Positions 17,606 through 26,661 of a stretch of 64,000 nucleotides of DNA are shown piece after piece. The notes beneath the pieces were generated by a model. It did no database searches. It was not told the origin of the DNA and saw only the letters and a list, made by a program, of their open reading frames with translations. The translations under genes and the position numbers were made by a program. The number at the start of each line of letters is the position of its first letter. Position 1 is the stretch's first letter. Source of the stretch: Mesorhizobium sp. RMAD-H1 (GTDB lineage Bacteria; Pseudomonadota; Alphaproteobacteria; Rhizobiales; Rhizobiaceae). The stretch lies in the NCBI RefSeq assembly GCF_014191375.1, contig NZ_JACHWN010000003.1, positions 310,001 through 374,000 on the forward strand, in the 5' to 3' direction.

Positions 17606-18496
17606 ATGAATTTAAGATCGGTCGATCTCAACCTCCTGGTCATTCTGGATGCGCTGCTCGATGAAGCGCATGTCAGTCGCGCGGCCGACAGGCTGGGTCT
17701 CACCCAGCCTGCCGCTTCAGCGGCCCTGCAACGCTGCCGCCATCTCTTCCGTGACGATCTCCTGGAACGCGGTCGGGGCGTGATGCGACTGACGCCGAAG
17801 GCAGAAGCGCTGCGGGCGCCGTTGAAATCGCTCCTCGCCGATGTGACGGACCTGATCGTCCCGCCCGAGATGCCGCTGCGTGAAATCCACCAGACGCTGC
17901 GCGTCACCATGGCCGATTATCCCGCACTGTTCGTGATCGTTCCGCTCCAGCGCGAACTGCAGGACTCCGCACCCGGCATCGACCTGGTGATCCAGCCCTG
18001 GCACGGGGCCGATGCGGCGCGGGCAGCGCTGAACGACGGGACGAGCGATCTTGCCATTTCCGTATTTCCGCCGATGGAGGACGATCTTCATCGCCAGGAG
18101 CTTCTGACAGAGCATTACGTGATTGCCATGCGCAAGGAACATCCGGCCGCGGAAAGCTTCGATCTGGAGACTTGGCTCAGCTATCCGCATGTGCTCGTCT
18201 CGGGACGCGGTGACAGGCGGACGCCACTCGATGCTGAACTGTCCGGCCGTGGTCTGACCCGGCGTGTGGGGCTGGTGGTACCGAATTTTCAGATGGTGCC
18301 GTCGCTGTTACTGGGCTCCGACATGATTGCCATGCTGCCCTCGCGCTGCGTGCCGGAGGACGGCAGTCTCGCGACATTCCTGCCGCCGATACCCGTTCCC
18401 GGCTTCCCGTTGCATCTCGCTTGGCATCGCCGGCGCGAGAAGGATGCGGCGCTCCAGCATGTAGCGGCAGTCCTTGCCGGGCTGCTGCGCCCGTAG
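17606..18496 (+). CDS. LysR-family regulator
   Basis: Regulator of 296 residues with an N-terminal winged helix (about 3-62, including ALLDEAHVSRAADRLGLTQPAASAALQRCR) and a C-terminal ligand domain with periplasmic-binding-protein fold. The N-terminus MNLRSVDLNLLVILDALL is typical of the NodD/PcpR/LinR branch. It is transcribed divergently from the frameshifted oxidoreductase and small membrane protein and most likely controls them. If that oxidoreductase is truly inactive, this regulator may have lost its main target. Confidence 0.92.
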   Translation: MNLRSVDLNLLVILDALLDEAHVSRAADRLGLTQPAASAALQRCRHLFRDDLLERGRGVMRLTPKAEALRAPLKSLLADVTDLIVPPEMPLREIHQTLRVTMADYPALFVIVPLQRELQDSAPGIDLVIQPWHGADAARAALNDGTSDLAISVFPPMEDDLHRQELLTEHYVIAMRKEHPAAESFDLETWLSYPHVLVSGRGDRRTPLDAELSGRGLTRRVGLVVPNFQMVPSLLLGSDMIAMLPSRCVPEDGSLATFLPPIPVPGFPLHLAWHRRREKDAALQHVAAVLAGLLRP

Positions 18497-18498
18497 AG

Positions 18499-19392
18499 CT
18501 ATCCGACCGGAGATTGGGGCCTCGTCAGATGATCGATAACGGCCCGGACTGCTGGCAACTGCCCGCGCCGATGCGGCGTCAGGATGGTCGTCGTGATCGT
18601 GTTCTCGAACCAGTCGGGCAGGACGTGAACCAACTCACCACGTGCGAGGCTTGCACGCGCGATGGTTTCGGGCACGCATACGATGCCGAGGCCGGCTTTC
18701 GCCGCCTGCAGCAGCATTCCGGCCTCGTCGGCTGCGAAGCTGGAGCGCGGCGTGACAGTCATTTCCTCGTTCGAGTCATTGCGCAGCAGCCAGTTCCTTA
18801 CCGAGAGGCTGCCATTGACGCCGTCGTGCTGTGAGAGATCCTGCGGCGTGCGCGGCATGCCGCGACGCTCGAGATAGGCGGGTGCCGCCACCAGAATGGT
18901 CCGTTCGACCGACATTCGTCTCTGCACGAGACCGGTATCCGGCAGGGCAGACCTGTGGCTGCGCACCGCGATATCGAAGTTTTCGTGGACGAGGTCTACG
19001 AAACGATCGGTAACATGAAGCTGCACTTCGATTTTTGGGTAAGCCTGAAGGAGTCCCGGCAGATGCTCGGCGAGCTGGAACTGCGCGACGGGAACCGAGG
19101 CCGTGATCCTGACGGTGCCGATGGGCTCGGCCATGCGTTGGCGCACGACGTTCTGGGCAGCCTCCGCTTCTATGATTGCCGCACGGGCATGCTCGTAGAA
19201 TTCGCGCCCCAGCTCGGTGAGCGTGAAGCTGCGCGATGTGCGATGAATGAGACGAGCGCCGAGTTCGGCTTCGAGTTCCGCCACCCGTTTGCTGATCGTG
19301 GATTTCGGTGAGCCGAGCCGCCGGGCCGCGGCGGTAAACCCGCTGCTTTCCACTGCCTGGACGAACATTCGAAGGTCATTGAGATTGAGCAT
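18499..19392 (-). CDS. LysR-family regulator
   Basis: Regulator of 297 residues: winged helix at about 2-60 (FTAAARRLGSPKSTISKRVAELEAELGARLIHR) and effector domain from about 90. It resembles the CrgA/DsdC-like branch that often controls adjacent redox or detoxification genes. It ends 2 bp from the preceding LysR stop (convergent). It is divergent from the glutathione transferase gene, its probable target. Confidence 0.92.
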   Translation of the reverse strand: MLNLNDLRMFVQAVESSGFTAAARRLGSPKSTISKRVAELEAELGARLIHRTSRSFTLTELGREFYEHARAAIIEAEAAQNVVRQRMAEPIGTVRITASVPVAQFQLAEHLPGLLQAYPKIEVQLHVTDRFVDLVHENFDIAVRSHRSALPDTGLVQRRMSVERTILVAAPAYLERRGMPRTPQDLSQHDGVNGSLSVRNWLLRNDSNEEMTVTPRSSFAADEAGMLLQAAKAGLGIVCVPETIARASLARGELVHVLPDWFENTITTTILTPHRRGQLPAVRAVIDHLTRPQSPVG

Positions 19393-19400
19393 GCATGATC

Positions 19401-19460
19401 GTCCATGAATACAGACTTTAAGGCGATGATATCGGGTCTACAGGGAAGAAGTCCATGAAT
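19401..19460. repeat. direct repeat between LysR and GST genes
   Basis: The 10-mer GTCCATGAAT occurs twice in the same orientation, at 19401-19410 and 19451-19460, in the divergent region before the glutathione transferase. A 50-bp period is about five helical turns, compatible with a multi-site LysR interaction. It could be chance. Confidence 0.3.
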
Positions 19461-19514
19461 CTATGTTTCAGACAGGAAATCAATCCTCCGCTATCGCGAA
19501 ACATGGAGACAGAA

Positions 19515-20225
19515 ATGGCACCGATCCTTTTTTATGGCATCCCGTCGGGATGTTCGTTCGGCTCTATCGTTGCACTGGAATGGCTGGGTAAGCCTTATCG
19601 GCTCTGCCGCATCGACATGATGAGCGACATGATCGGAAGCGATGCCTATCGGCGTATTAATCCGGTCGCTGAAACGCCGGCGTTCATGACGGAAAACGGC
19701 GCGGTCATCAGCGAAAGCATGGCAATTCTCAACCATATTGCCGCGCGAGGCATCGACAAGGGGCTCGGATTTGCGCAGGGAAGCCCGGAATTCGACCGCC
19801 TTAACCAGATGCTCGCCTTCCTCAACACGAGCCTTTTCGGGGGCTTTGCGCCGCTCTGGTATGCTCTCGAACATGGATTGGGAGGCACCGAGAAACAGGC
19901 GCTGCGGGCCTATGGCTCAGCCATTCTGACCAAGGTGCATGCCCAACTGGAGGCGATGATCGGCGATCGGGACTGGCTGCTCGGCGACCGGCGTTCACTT
20001 GCCGATGCCTATTTCATCGGTATTGCGCGTTGGACGAAATATCACGACGTGATCGACCGCCGGGACTATCCCGCGCTGCAGCGGCTTTTTGAAAAGCTGG
20101 AGTCGGATCCGGCGGTGCAGTTCGCCCATGCTGTCGAACGTGGCGAAGCCCCTGTCGGAAGCGGCGGGTTCAAAGGCGAGATCTCGCTGGAGGAAGCGCT
20201 TGGCGTGCTGAAATCTGCCGCCTGA
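19515..20225 (+). CDS. glutathione S-transferase family protein
   Basis: Protein of 236 residues with an N-terminal thioredoxin-like domain (LFYGIPSGCSFGSIVALEWLGKPY) and the cis-Pro/ESMAI glutathione-binding region (INPVAETPAFMTENGAVISESMAILNHIA at about 47-75), then a helical C-terminal domain. The position of the usual catalytic residue is Ser or Cys (PSGCS), as in bacterial beta-class and related enzymes. I chose the ATG at 19515 with GGAG 8 nt upstream. It is divergent from a LysR regulator and is probably involved in detoxification of electrophiles. Confidence 0.87.
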   Translation: MAPILFYGIPSGCSFGSIVALEWLGKPYRLCRIDMMSDMIGSDAYRRINPVAETPAFMTENGAVISESMAILNHIAARGIDKGLGFAQGSPEFDRLNQMLAFLNTSLFGGFAPLWYALEHGLGGTEKQALRAYGSAILTKVHAQLEAMIGDRDWLLGDRRSLADAYFIGIARWTKYHDVIDRRDYPALQRLFEKLESDPAVQFAHAVERGEAPVGSGGFKGEISLEEALGVLKSAA

Positions 20226-20247
20226 TCCGCAAGGATGAGTTATATCC

Positions 20248-22197
20248 TCATTCCACGAAGGATCTGGACTGATTGATCCATTCGATCACTTCGCGGTGGG
20301 GCATCGGCTTCGCGAAATAATGGCCCTGCATGATCGAGCAGCCGAGTTGCCGCAATATGTTCCGGTTCTCTTCTGTCTCGACACCCTCGGCGACCACCTC
20401 GATCCCCAGTGATTTGCCGAGGGTGACGATCGATCGAACGACATTGCGGTCGTCGGCCGATCCGGCGATGCCATGGACGAAGGAGCGGTCGATCTTGATA
20501 CGGTCGACATGCAATTGCCGCAGCGACGACATCGAGGAATAGCCCACTCCGAAATCGTCGACCGCGATCCGCACGCCCGCTTTTGTCAGGGCCGCAAGCT
20601 TGTCCTGCACCGCCCGGATATCCTTGGCGGTATCCTCGGTGATCTCGATTTCCAGCATGGAAGCGGGAAGGTCGAGCTTGCGCAGTTTCGCAATGATCAG
20701 GCTATCGACGCTGATCTGGGAAATCTCGCGGGGGGAGATGTTCATCGCCACCCGCAAATGGCCGAGATTCATGGCGCGCAAGGTCTGCATCATCGCCCCC
20801 ACGTCCCGCAGGATGTAGCGGAACAGCGGCTCCGCCAGCCCGGAGAAGGATGCCACGGTCACCAGATCGGTGGGGGGAATCCAGCCATGTCTGGGATGAT
20901 TCCAGCGCACGAGCGCTTCGAGATCGGTCAATTTGCGCCCGCCCTCGCCAAGGATGGGCTGGAACCAGACTTCCAGCGCGTCATTGCTCATCGCATTGGC
21001 GAGATCGCGTTCTATATCGCGCCGCATCGCGAGGTGATCGCGCAGGTCGTCGTCGAACACATAGTGCCGGTTGCGCCCCTGCGCCTTCGCCCGGTAGAGA
21101 GCGGCATCCGCCCGTACCAGCATTTCGTCGACGTCGAGCTCGTCCGATACGCAGACGCCGATGCTGATGCCGATGCGGCCGGCATCGAAGCTGGCAAATG
21201 GAATTGAGACGGTCGCAATCAGTTTGGTGGCCAGGATCGAGGGTGTTTCTTCACAGAGCGCCTGATCGAGCAGGATGGCGAATTCGTCTCCGCCAAGGCG
21301 CGTCACCAGGGCATGGTCGGGGAGGTTCTCACAAAGCCTTCTGCCGACTTCCACCAGAACCTTGTCGCCGACCTTATGGCCGAACGCGTCGTTGATGGGT
21401 TTGAAGCCATCGAGATCGAGAAGCATGAGCACGAATCCGGTCGTGCCTGAAGAAGCAAAGCATGCCGCTTCCTGCATGAAACCGCTGCGGTTGAGAAGCC
21501 CCGTCAGCGGGTCGTGGGTGGCGCGGTATTCCATTCCGATAGCGGCTTTGGTTGCCTGGTCCCTGGCCGCGGCGAGCGATTCCGCCATGGCCGTCGCCTC
21601 GTGCTTCAGCCTGCTGGACTGCCGGAACAGCGCTTCGCTTTCCCTCGCCCCGCGTGACAGCGCCGCAAGGTAGAGGAGCGTCGTCGCCGCCAGGCAATAG
21701 CGCTCGAACCCACCGGCATAAATGAGACAGCCGGCGACGGACAGCAGGACCGGGACGATATAGCACACCGGCATGCGCGCATAGGCAAAGCCGTGGGTTA
21801 TGGCGCCGGCGGTAATTCCGCACAGCACGACCAGGTAGAAGATGGATTGCGGGGCAGTGTAGCCGTCGCTCAGAACCGCGATGAAGGCCCATACGATGCC
21901 CGATGTCGCCGCCATGGCCGATTGCAGGAAGAGATGCTGCTTTACAGATGCGGGGTCGAGGTTCTTCGGGTCGGCAGGCTTATCCGCATCGAGCCGTCGG
22001 ACGGGAAACCGGCACAGGACGACCCGGGCGCTATTGACAAGGCTGGATGCGAGAAACCACCACAATCCCGCTTGGCCATTCCCGTAGTAGAAGGCCACCA
22101 GCACGCTCATCAGACCGAGAACGAAACTCACCGGAATGGAGATAAGCATGCTGCGGCGCACAGCCATCAGCTGGTCGGCAAGAATCAGGTGTTGCAC
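20248..22197 (-). CDS. membrane GGDEF-EAL cyclic-di-GMP protein
   Basis: Protein of 649 residues. About five or six membrane helices occupy residues 14-180, then a short coiled linker, a GGDEF domain (about 225-385) with the intact active-site motif RLGGDEFAIL, and an EAL domain (about 400-640) with LEALVRW and downstream catalytic motifs such as DDFGVGYSSM and KIDRSF. Both domains look catalytically competent, so it could make or degrade c-di-GMP. The N-terminal membrane region probably senses a signal. The start is a GTG with no strong RBS. It stands alone between convergent and divergent neighbours. Confidence 0.92.
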   Translation of the reverse strand: MQHLILADQLMAVRRSMLISIPVSFVLGLMSVLVAFYYGNGQAGLWWFLASSLVNSARVVLCRFPVRRLDADKPADPKNLDPASVKQHLFLQSAMAATSGIVWAFIAVLSDGYTAPQSIFYLVVLCGITAGAITHGFAYARMPVCYIVPVLLSVAGCLIYAGGFERYCLAATTLLYLAALSRGARESEALFRQSSRLKHEATAMAESLAAARDQATKAAIGMEYRATHDPLTGLLNRSGFMQEAACFASSGTTGFVLMLLDLDGFKPINDAFGHKVGDKVLVEVGRRLCENLPDHALVTRLGGDEFAILLDQALCEETPSILATKLIATVSIPFASFDAGRIGISIGVCVSDELDVDEMLVRADAALYRAKAQGRNRHYVFDDDLRDHLAMRRDIERDLANAMSNDALEVWFQPILGEGGRKLTDLEALVRWNHPRHGWIPPTDLVTVASFSGLAEPLFRYILRDVGAMMQTLRAMNLGHLRVAMNISPREISQISVDSLIIAKLRKLDLPASMLEIEITEDTAKDIRAVQDKLAALTKAGVRIAVDDFGVGYSSMSSLRQLHVDRIKIDRSFVHGIAGSADDRNVVRSIVTLGKSLGIEVVAEGVETEENRNILRQLGCSIMQGHYFAKPMPHREVIEWINQSRSFVE

Positions 22198-22304
22198 GGG
22201 CAGCGTACTCGCTTTCGGTGGCGTTCATCGCTTTACCTATCAGAACCACATTGTTTTGTGGAAGGTTGGCTGACGCAGTTGTGAACAACTATTAGTAGTC
22301 AAGA

Positions 22305-23195
22305 TCAGATCGGTTGCATCCGGCGCATGTCGGAAAGCTGACGCTTCATCTGGTGGACGCGGGCCTGATGTTCCGGCGAGCGGCGCATGGCAACGCTGGT
22401 GGAGAGAATGTCAATGACGACGAGTGCCGCGATGCGGGAGATCGTCGGCGTGTACATATTGGTGTTTTCCAGGGTCTCCACGATCAGAGACACGTCGCAA
22501 TAGCTGGTCAGCGGCGAGTCCGAACCGGTGAGGCAGATGACGGTCGCGCCATTGTCGCGCGCGATACGGGCGATCTCGATGATCGAGCGCGTCGTGCCGG
22601 TGTTCGAAATGACGAAAGCCACTTCCCCCGGCTTCATCATCGAGGCGACCATGACCTGCTGGTGGGAATCGAGTTCCGCGGCGCAGGGGATGCCGAAGAG
22701 CGGAAATTTCTGCTGCGCGTCGCGCGCGACGATGCCTGAGGCGCCGAAGCCGAAGAAGACGATCGACCTGGCCGCCGTCAGCACGTCGATTGCCTTGTTG
22801 AGGGCCTGCTTGTCGAGGCGCGAGCGCGCCCAGTCAAGGCTTGTCATCGTATAATCGAAGATCTTCTCGGCAACCGTTTCGGGCTGGTCCGTATCGAGCA
22901 GGACGGAATGGGTCGCGGGCGTGCCGAGCGCCAGGCTCTGGGCGAGGCGGATCTTGAAATCCGGAAAGCCGCTGCAGCCGATCGCGGTCGTGAAGCGCAG
23001 GACGGTCGGCTGGCTCACCTGAGCAAGGGCGGCGGTTTCGCCCACCGTGGCATTGAGGATGCGGCGCGGATCTTCCAGGACGACATCCGCCACCTTGCGG
23101 TCGGACTTGCGCAAATCGGGCCGCATGGTGCGGATGACCTCGATGATGTTCCGCCCACCCTGGTTCCGACTGTCGATGCGCGAATCCGTGTCCAT
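22305..23195 (-). CDS. RpiR/HexR-like transcriptional regulator with SIS domain
   Basis: Regulator of 296 residues: N-terminal RpiR helix-turn-helix (about 10-85, with SDRKVADVVLEDP and VSQPTVLRFTTAIG) and a C-terminal sugar isomerase (SIS) domain (about 120-260, GFGASGIVARDAQQKF, ISNTGTTRSIIEIA). It is close in sequence style to HexR, which senses KDPG and controls Entner-Doudoroff genes. The ATG at 23195 has AAGGAC upstream. It is the last gene of the leftward operon containing KDPG aldolase and cupin phosphoglucose isomerase, and two HexR-like sites lie in the operon's divergent promoter region at 27300-27428. Confidence 0.9.
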   Translation of the reverse strand: MDTDSRIDSRNQGGRNIIEVIRTMRPDLRKSDRKVADVVLEDPRRILNATVGETAALAQVSQPTVLRFTTAIGCSGFPDFKIRLAQSLALGTPATHSVLLDTDQPETVAEKIFDYTMTSLDWARSRLDKQALNKAIDVLTAARSIVFFGFGASGIVARDAQQKFPLFGIPCAAELDSHQQVMVASMMKPGEVAFVISNTGTTRSIIEIARIARDNGATVICLTGSDSPLTSYCDVSLIVETLENTNMYTPTISRIAALVVIDILSTSVAMRRSPEHQARVHQMKRQLSDMRRMQPI

Positions 23196-23218
23196 ATGTT
23201 TGTCCTTCCGGGCGGACT

Positions 23219-24082
23219 CTATGTCAGGGCCCATTCGAAGGCAATTGCCTGCCTTGCGCGGCAGAGGTTGATATCGTTTGCGGATTGCGCCATGGAATCA
23301 ATCAGTTCCGGCTCTATGGTATTGAAATCGAACAGGCCATAATGATGGGCGATCATGCTGGAAGCGCCGATTGCGCGCGTGAGTTCCACCGCCTCGGAAA
23401 GAGTGAGATTGCCGGGAACGCCCTGCGAGGAGAGTTCCGGGCGGCGGCCATTGACCGGCAGCAGCGCGATATCGGGCCGGTGCGGCGATACCTCCTCGAC
23501 CTGTCCGTCGAAAGGGATCGTATCCCCCGAATGCCAGAGCGTCACGTCCGGGCCTTTGATGAGGAAGCCGAGGAAGCGATGATTGCCATGCATATCCCGC
23601 TCGATTGTCTCATGCGCGGCGCGGGTCGGTATCACGCGGAGATCATCCCCGAGGTCGAGAGCCTCTCCGGCATCCACGAAACGGATGCGCGATTCCGGAA
23701 GGCCCGAACGCTCCAGGGCGGCCGCGCGCACCGCGCGAGGCGCGATCAGTGTTGCAGCCGGATTGGCGGCGAAAAGCGCAGGCAGCGTGCCCGGATCCAT
23801 GTGATCCGTATGCGCATGGGTGCAAAGCACATAGTCTACACCGATAAGCTCCGCCGGCTCTATCGGCGGCGGCATCGCCCGCTGATGCGGGTAGCGCGTG
23901 CCGCGATATTTGCTTGCGAGGAAATCGGAAAGATAGGGGTCGATGACGAGACGCCTGCCGGCAATATCGACGACGAAACCCGCCTGGCCGAGCCAGTAGA
24001 AGGTTGGGTTGCTGCCTGGCTTCCCGGCAAGGGCGCCGGCAAGCGCTCCTCCGAATGGTCTTTCGCGAAGCCTGCCTGCCAT
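23219..24082 (-). CDS. UlaG-like MBL-fold metallo-hydrolase
   Basis: Metallo-beta-lactamase-fold protein of 287 residues. The metal motif THAHTDHMD (about 89-97) is intact, with further ligands in GNHRFLGF, LWHSGDT and AHHYGLFDF. The UlaG branch includes L-ascorbate-6-phosphate lactonase, so this could open a sugar-phosphate lactone. The ATG at 24082 (MAGRLRERP) is preferred since a longer start at 24133 would run 38 bp into the upstream gene. It lies in the operon between the 2-hydroxyacid dehydrogenase and the RpiR regulator. Confidence 0.85.
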   Translation of the reverse strand: MAGRLRERPFGGALAGALAGKPGSNPTFYWLGQAGFVVDIAGRRLVIDPYLSDFLASKYRGTRYPHQRAMPPPIEPAELIGVDYVLCTHAHTDHMDPGTLPALFAANPAATLIAPRAVRAAALERSGLPESRIRFVDAGEALDLGDDLRVIPTRAAHETIERDMHGNHRFLGFLIKGPDVTLWHSGDTIPFDGQVEEVSPHRPDIALLPVNGRRPELSSQGVPGNLTLSEAVELTRAIGASSMIAHHYGLFDFNTIEPELIDSMAQSANDINLCRARQAIAFEWALT

Positions 24083-24095
24083 TGTCCGGTTCCCG

Positions 24096-25031
24096 TCAGT
24101 TTTGCAAGGCGGAGAGAAGATTGCGTGCGGCAATGCGCGTGGCCCGATCGACGCTTTCCGCCGTAAAGCCGCCGATATGGCTGGTCGCGATCACCCGCGG
24201 ATGGGCGGCGAGGCGGAGATCGACCGGCGGCTCGGGCTCGAAGACGTCGGTCGCATAGCATCCGATGCGTCCGAGGTCGAGCGCCTCGATCAGCGCATCC
24301 TCATCGACCAGCCGCGCGCGGGCGGTATTGACGAGCACAAGCCCGTTGCGGACCGTCGAAAGCCGCTGGCGATCGAGAAGCGCGGAACCGTCCTTCGGCA
24401 GTGGGCAATGCAGGGAGAGGATCTCAGCGCCGGCGATGATCTCATCGATTTCGCGATACGCGAAGTGCGTGGAGGGCAGGTCGAGGTTGGGCCGGAGCGG
24501 GTCATGGGCGATCACCCTGGCGCCGAGAGCCACGACCATCCGGGCCACCTCGCGGCCGATCGCGCCACAGCCGATGATGCCGACGGTGCGATCACGGATT
24601 TCCATGCCGCGCACCCGCGGCCAGCTGCCGGCCTTGATGCCGGCATCGGCGAGCGGAATGGCGCGCAGCACGCTGAACATAAGACCGATGGTGAGCTCGG
24701 CCACGCCGAGCGCATTGGCGCCCTCCGCGATCATGATCTTTACGCCACGCTTCGCCAGCATGTCGACTGGCAGATTGTCGATGCCGACGCCGTTGCGGCT
24801 GATCACCCTGAGGTTTGCCGCCGCTTCGACGACACGCGGGGTCACCGGCTCGACACCGGCCAGCCAGCCGACGCAACCGGGCACGAGCTCGAGCAACTCG
24901 TCCTCGGTCGGTGTCTGCCCGGCCCTGGAATAGACGATGTCGAAGCCGTTCTCCCGCAGCCGCTCCACATCCGGGTGCGGTTCGGCCGTCAGCGAACGGG
25001 GGGTGACGAGAATTCGGGTGTTGTCATTCAT
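24096..25031 (-). CDS. D-2-hydroxyacid dehydrogenase (phosphoglycerate dehydrogenase-like)
   Basis: NAD-dependent dehydrogenase of 311 residues. The Rossmann motif IIGCGAIGREVARM is at about 144-157; catalytic Arg is in VLVNTARARLVDEDAL (about 230), Glu in DVFEPEPP (about 259) and His in TSHIGGFT (about 283). Relatives reduce or oxidise 2-hydroxy acids such as glycerate, 3-phosphoglycerate or 2-keto sugar acids. The start overlaps the stop of the shikimate-dehydrogenase-like gene by 4 bp. In this operon it may act on a 2-keto or 2-hydroxy sugar acid. Confidence 0.9.
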   Translation of the reverse strand: MNDNTRILVTPRSLTAEPHPDVERLRENGFDIVYSRAGQTPTEDELLELVPGCVGWLAGVEPVTPRVVEAAANLRVISRNGVGIDNLPVDMLAKRGVKIMIAEGANALGVAELTIGLMFSVLRAIPLADAGIKAGSWPRVRGMEIRDRTVGIIGCGAIGREVARMVVALGARVIAHDPLRPNLDLPSTHFAYREIDEIIAGAEILSLHCPLPKDGSALLDRQRLSTVRNGLVLVNTARARLVDEDALIEALDLGRIGCYATDVFEPEPPVDLRLAAHPRVIATSHIGGFTAESVDRATRIAARNLLSALQN

Positions 25032-25981
25032 CGTCCCGCGGCCTCGCGTGCGATATCGGAAATGCGGTCGAGGGGGGGGCCTGAGGTCGGGATGCCGATC
25101 GCGAAGACTTCCGCGATGACCTGCGTCCAGCCATGGATGAAATAGGTCCAGCCGTCCTCGATCTGCAGGAAACGCGTCTTCTCCTGTGCCCGGGCCTGAT
25201 CGAGGAAGACGAGGTCGCCGCGATAGTTGAGGTCCCAGACGACCGCCTTTACCGGAAAGATCGCGGCATTGGAAAGCGGCGAGCCGGGCGCGTCCTTGCC
25301 GAGGCCGGTCGCGTTGATGACGAGCGAGCCGGGCTTGAGGCCGGCGAGCACGGCGTCATTGTCCTCCGGCTGCGGGGCGAGCACATAGTCGACGGGAACA
25401 TCGCTCTCGATACCCGCATGGATACGACGGATCTCGTCGAGCCGGTGCTGGCTGCGGTTGGAGACCACGATACGGCCCGGCACATCCTTGCCCCGCGCAC
25501 GGCGCATCAGATGCCAGGTGATGGCGATCGTCGAGCCGCCGGCACCCATGGAGAAGAGGTCCGCTCCCGTGCGCTCGAAATGGCCATTGCCGAGGAAGCC
25601 GTCGATTGCCAGCCCGGAGGAGATCGGATCCTTGGCGTGGCAGATGAGCTTGCCATCGCGCTTCGAAATGCAGCTGGTCTCGCCCATCAGGGCAGCATGC
25701 GGATCGATGACGTCGAAGAGATCCGAGCAGGCGGCGAAGAGGTCGATCTTGTGCGTGGTGACGAGGGCGCCCATGGAAAGCGGATCGTCGCGGATGAATT
25801 CCACGGCGGCGCGGTAGGCAGCCGGATCGTCATGCAGCTTGAAGTCGATGCCCTTGATCACGGCATCCTTCAGGCCGAGATATTCCGCCCATGCCGGGAA
25901 GACCTTCATGATCGAGCTTTTGCCCGTCGTGACGCCGATGAAATAGAGCGTCGGCTGGCTGGCTGGCTGATAATGCGTCAC
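25028..25981 (-). CDS. atypical shikimate dehydrogenase family protein
   Basis: AroE-fold protein of 317 residues. The catalytic Lys is kept in GALVTTHKIDLF (about 91), and the nucleotide-binding loop is FSMGAGGSTIAITW (about 150). The usual SxSPxxHN motif is replaced by GKSSIMKVFPAW, and the NTD motif region reads AKDPISSG, so shikimate itself is unlikely. It is fused by 4-bp overlaps to KDPG aldolase upstream and the 2-hydroxyacid dehydrogenase downstream, which places it in carbohydrate catabolism. It may oxidise a polyhydroxy acid or cyclic polyol. Confidence 0.85.
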   Translation of the reverse strand: MTHYQPASQPTLYFIGVTTGKSSIMKVFPAWAEYLGLKDAVIKGIDFKLHDDPAAYRAAVEFIRDDPLSMGALVTTHKIDLFAACSDLFDVIDPHAALMGETSCISKRDGKLICHAKDPISSGLAIDGFLGNGHFERTGADLFSMGAGGSTIAITWHLMRRARGKDVPGRIVVSNRSQHRLDEIRRIHAGIESDVPVDYVLAPQPEDNDAVLAGLKPGSLVINATGLGKDAPGSPLSNAAIFPVKAVVWDLNYRGDLVFLDQARAQEKTRFLQIEDGWTYFIHGWTQVIAEVFAIGIPTSGPPLDRISDIAREAAGR

Positions 25982-26631
25982 GCGCGTTTCTCCAGGTGTT
26001 CTTTAGCCGCCTTCACCGCTTCCGCGGCATTGCGGGTGATTTCAGCGAAGCGACCTTCGCGGATGTCTTCCGTCTTGGCGATCCATGTGCCGCCGACGGC
26101 CACCACCTGCTTGACGGCGAGCCAGTCGCCGATGGTGGCCTGGGTTACGCCACCGGTCGGAATGAAACGCACGCCCAGATGGGCGAAAGGGGCCGCGATG
26201 CCGGCGAGCGCCTTCGGTCCGCCCGCGACGCCGGCCGGAAAGAACTTCGCCAGGCGGACACCGCGTGCGGTGGCGAGCGTCAGGTCCGTCGGTGTCATGA
26301 TGCCCGGGCAGAAGGGGAGGCTCGCCGCCCCTGCGGCTTCGACGATCTCCGGATCATAACCCGGCGCCAGCGCGAAGCGGGCGCCACTGTCGATCGCGCG
26401 CTTCAGGCTGCCTCTGTCGAGGATCGTTCCGGCGCCGATGCAGAGCTCCGGCCGCGTATCACGGATGGCGGCCAGGACATCGGCGGCCGCTTCCGTGCGA
26501 AAGGTGATTTCCGCCACGGGAAGGCCGCCTTCAAGAAGCGCATCGGCGAGCGGCACGGCATCCGAGGCGCGCTCGATCGCGATGACAGGCACAACGCCAA
26601 GACCGGCGATGACATCGATGGGGTTTTCCAT
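25978..26631 (-). CDS. eda: 2-dehydro-3-deoxy-phosphogluconate (KDPG) aldolase
   Basis: Class I aldolase of 217 residues that splits KDPG, or a close analogue, to pyruvate and glyceraldehyde-3-phosphate. Conserved features are VAEITFRT (Glu about 40), the phosphate/carboxylate site GAGTILD, the Schiff-base Lys in LAKFFPAGVAGG (about 129) and RFIPTGGVT. The stop overlaps the next gene by 4 bp. Together with a HexR-like regulator and phosphoglucose isomerase in the same operon, it points to an Entner-Doudoroff type route. Specificity for KDPG versus KDPGal cannot be read from sequence. Confidence 0.93.
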   Translation of the reverse strand: MENPIDVIAGLGVVPVIAIERASDAVPLADALLEGGLPVAEITFRTEAAADVLAAIRDTRPELCIGAGTILDRGSLKRAIDSGARFALAPGYDPEIVEAAGAASLPFCPGIMTPTDLTLATARGVRLAKFFPAGVAGGPKALAGIAAPFAHLGVRFIPTGGVTQATIGDWLAVKQVVAVGGTWIAKTEDIREGRFAEITRNAAEAVKAAKEHLEKRA

Positions 26632-26661
26632 GATTTCTACTCCTTCCGGTTCTGCGCCGGC

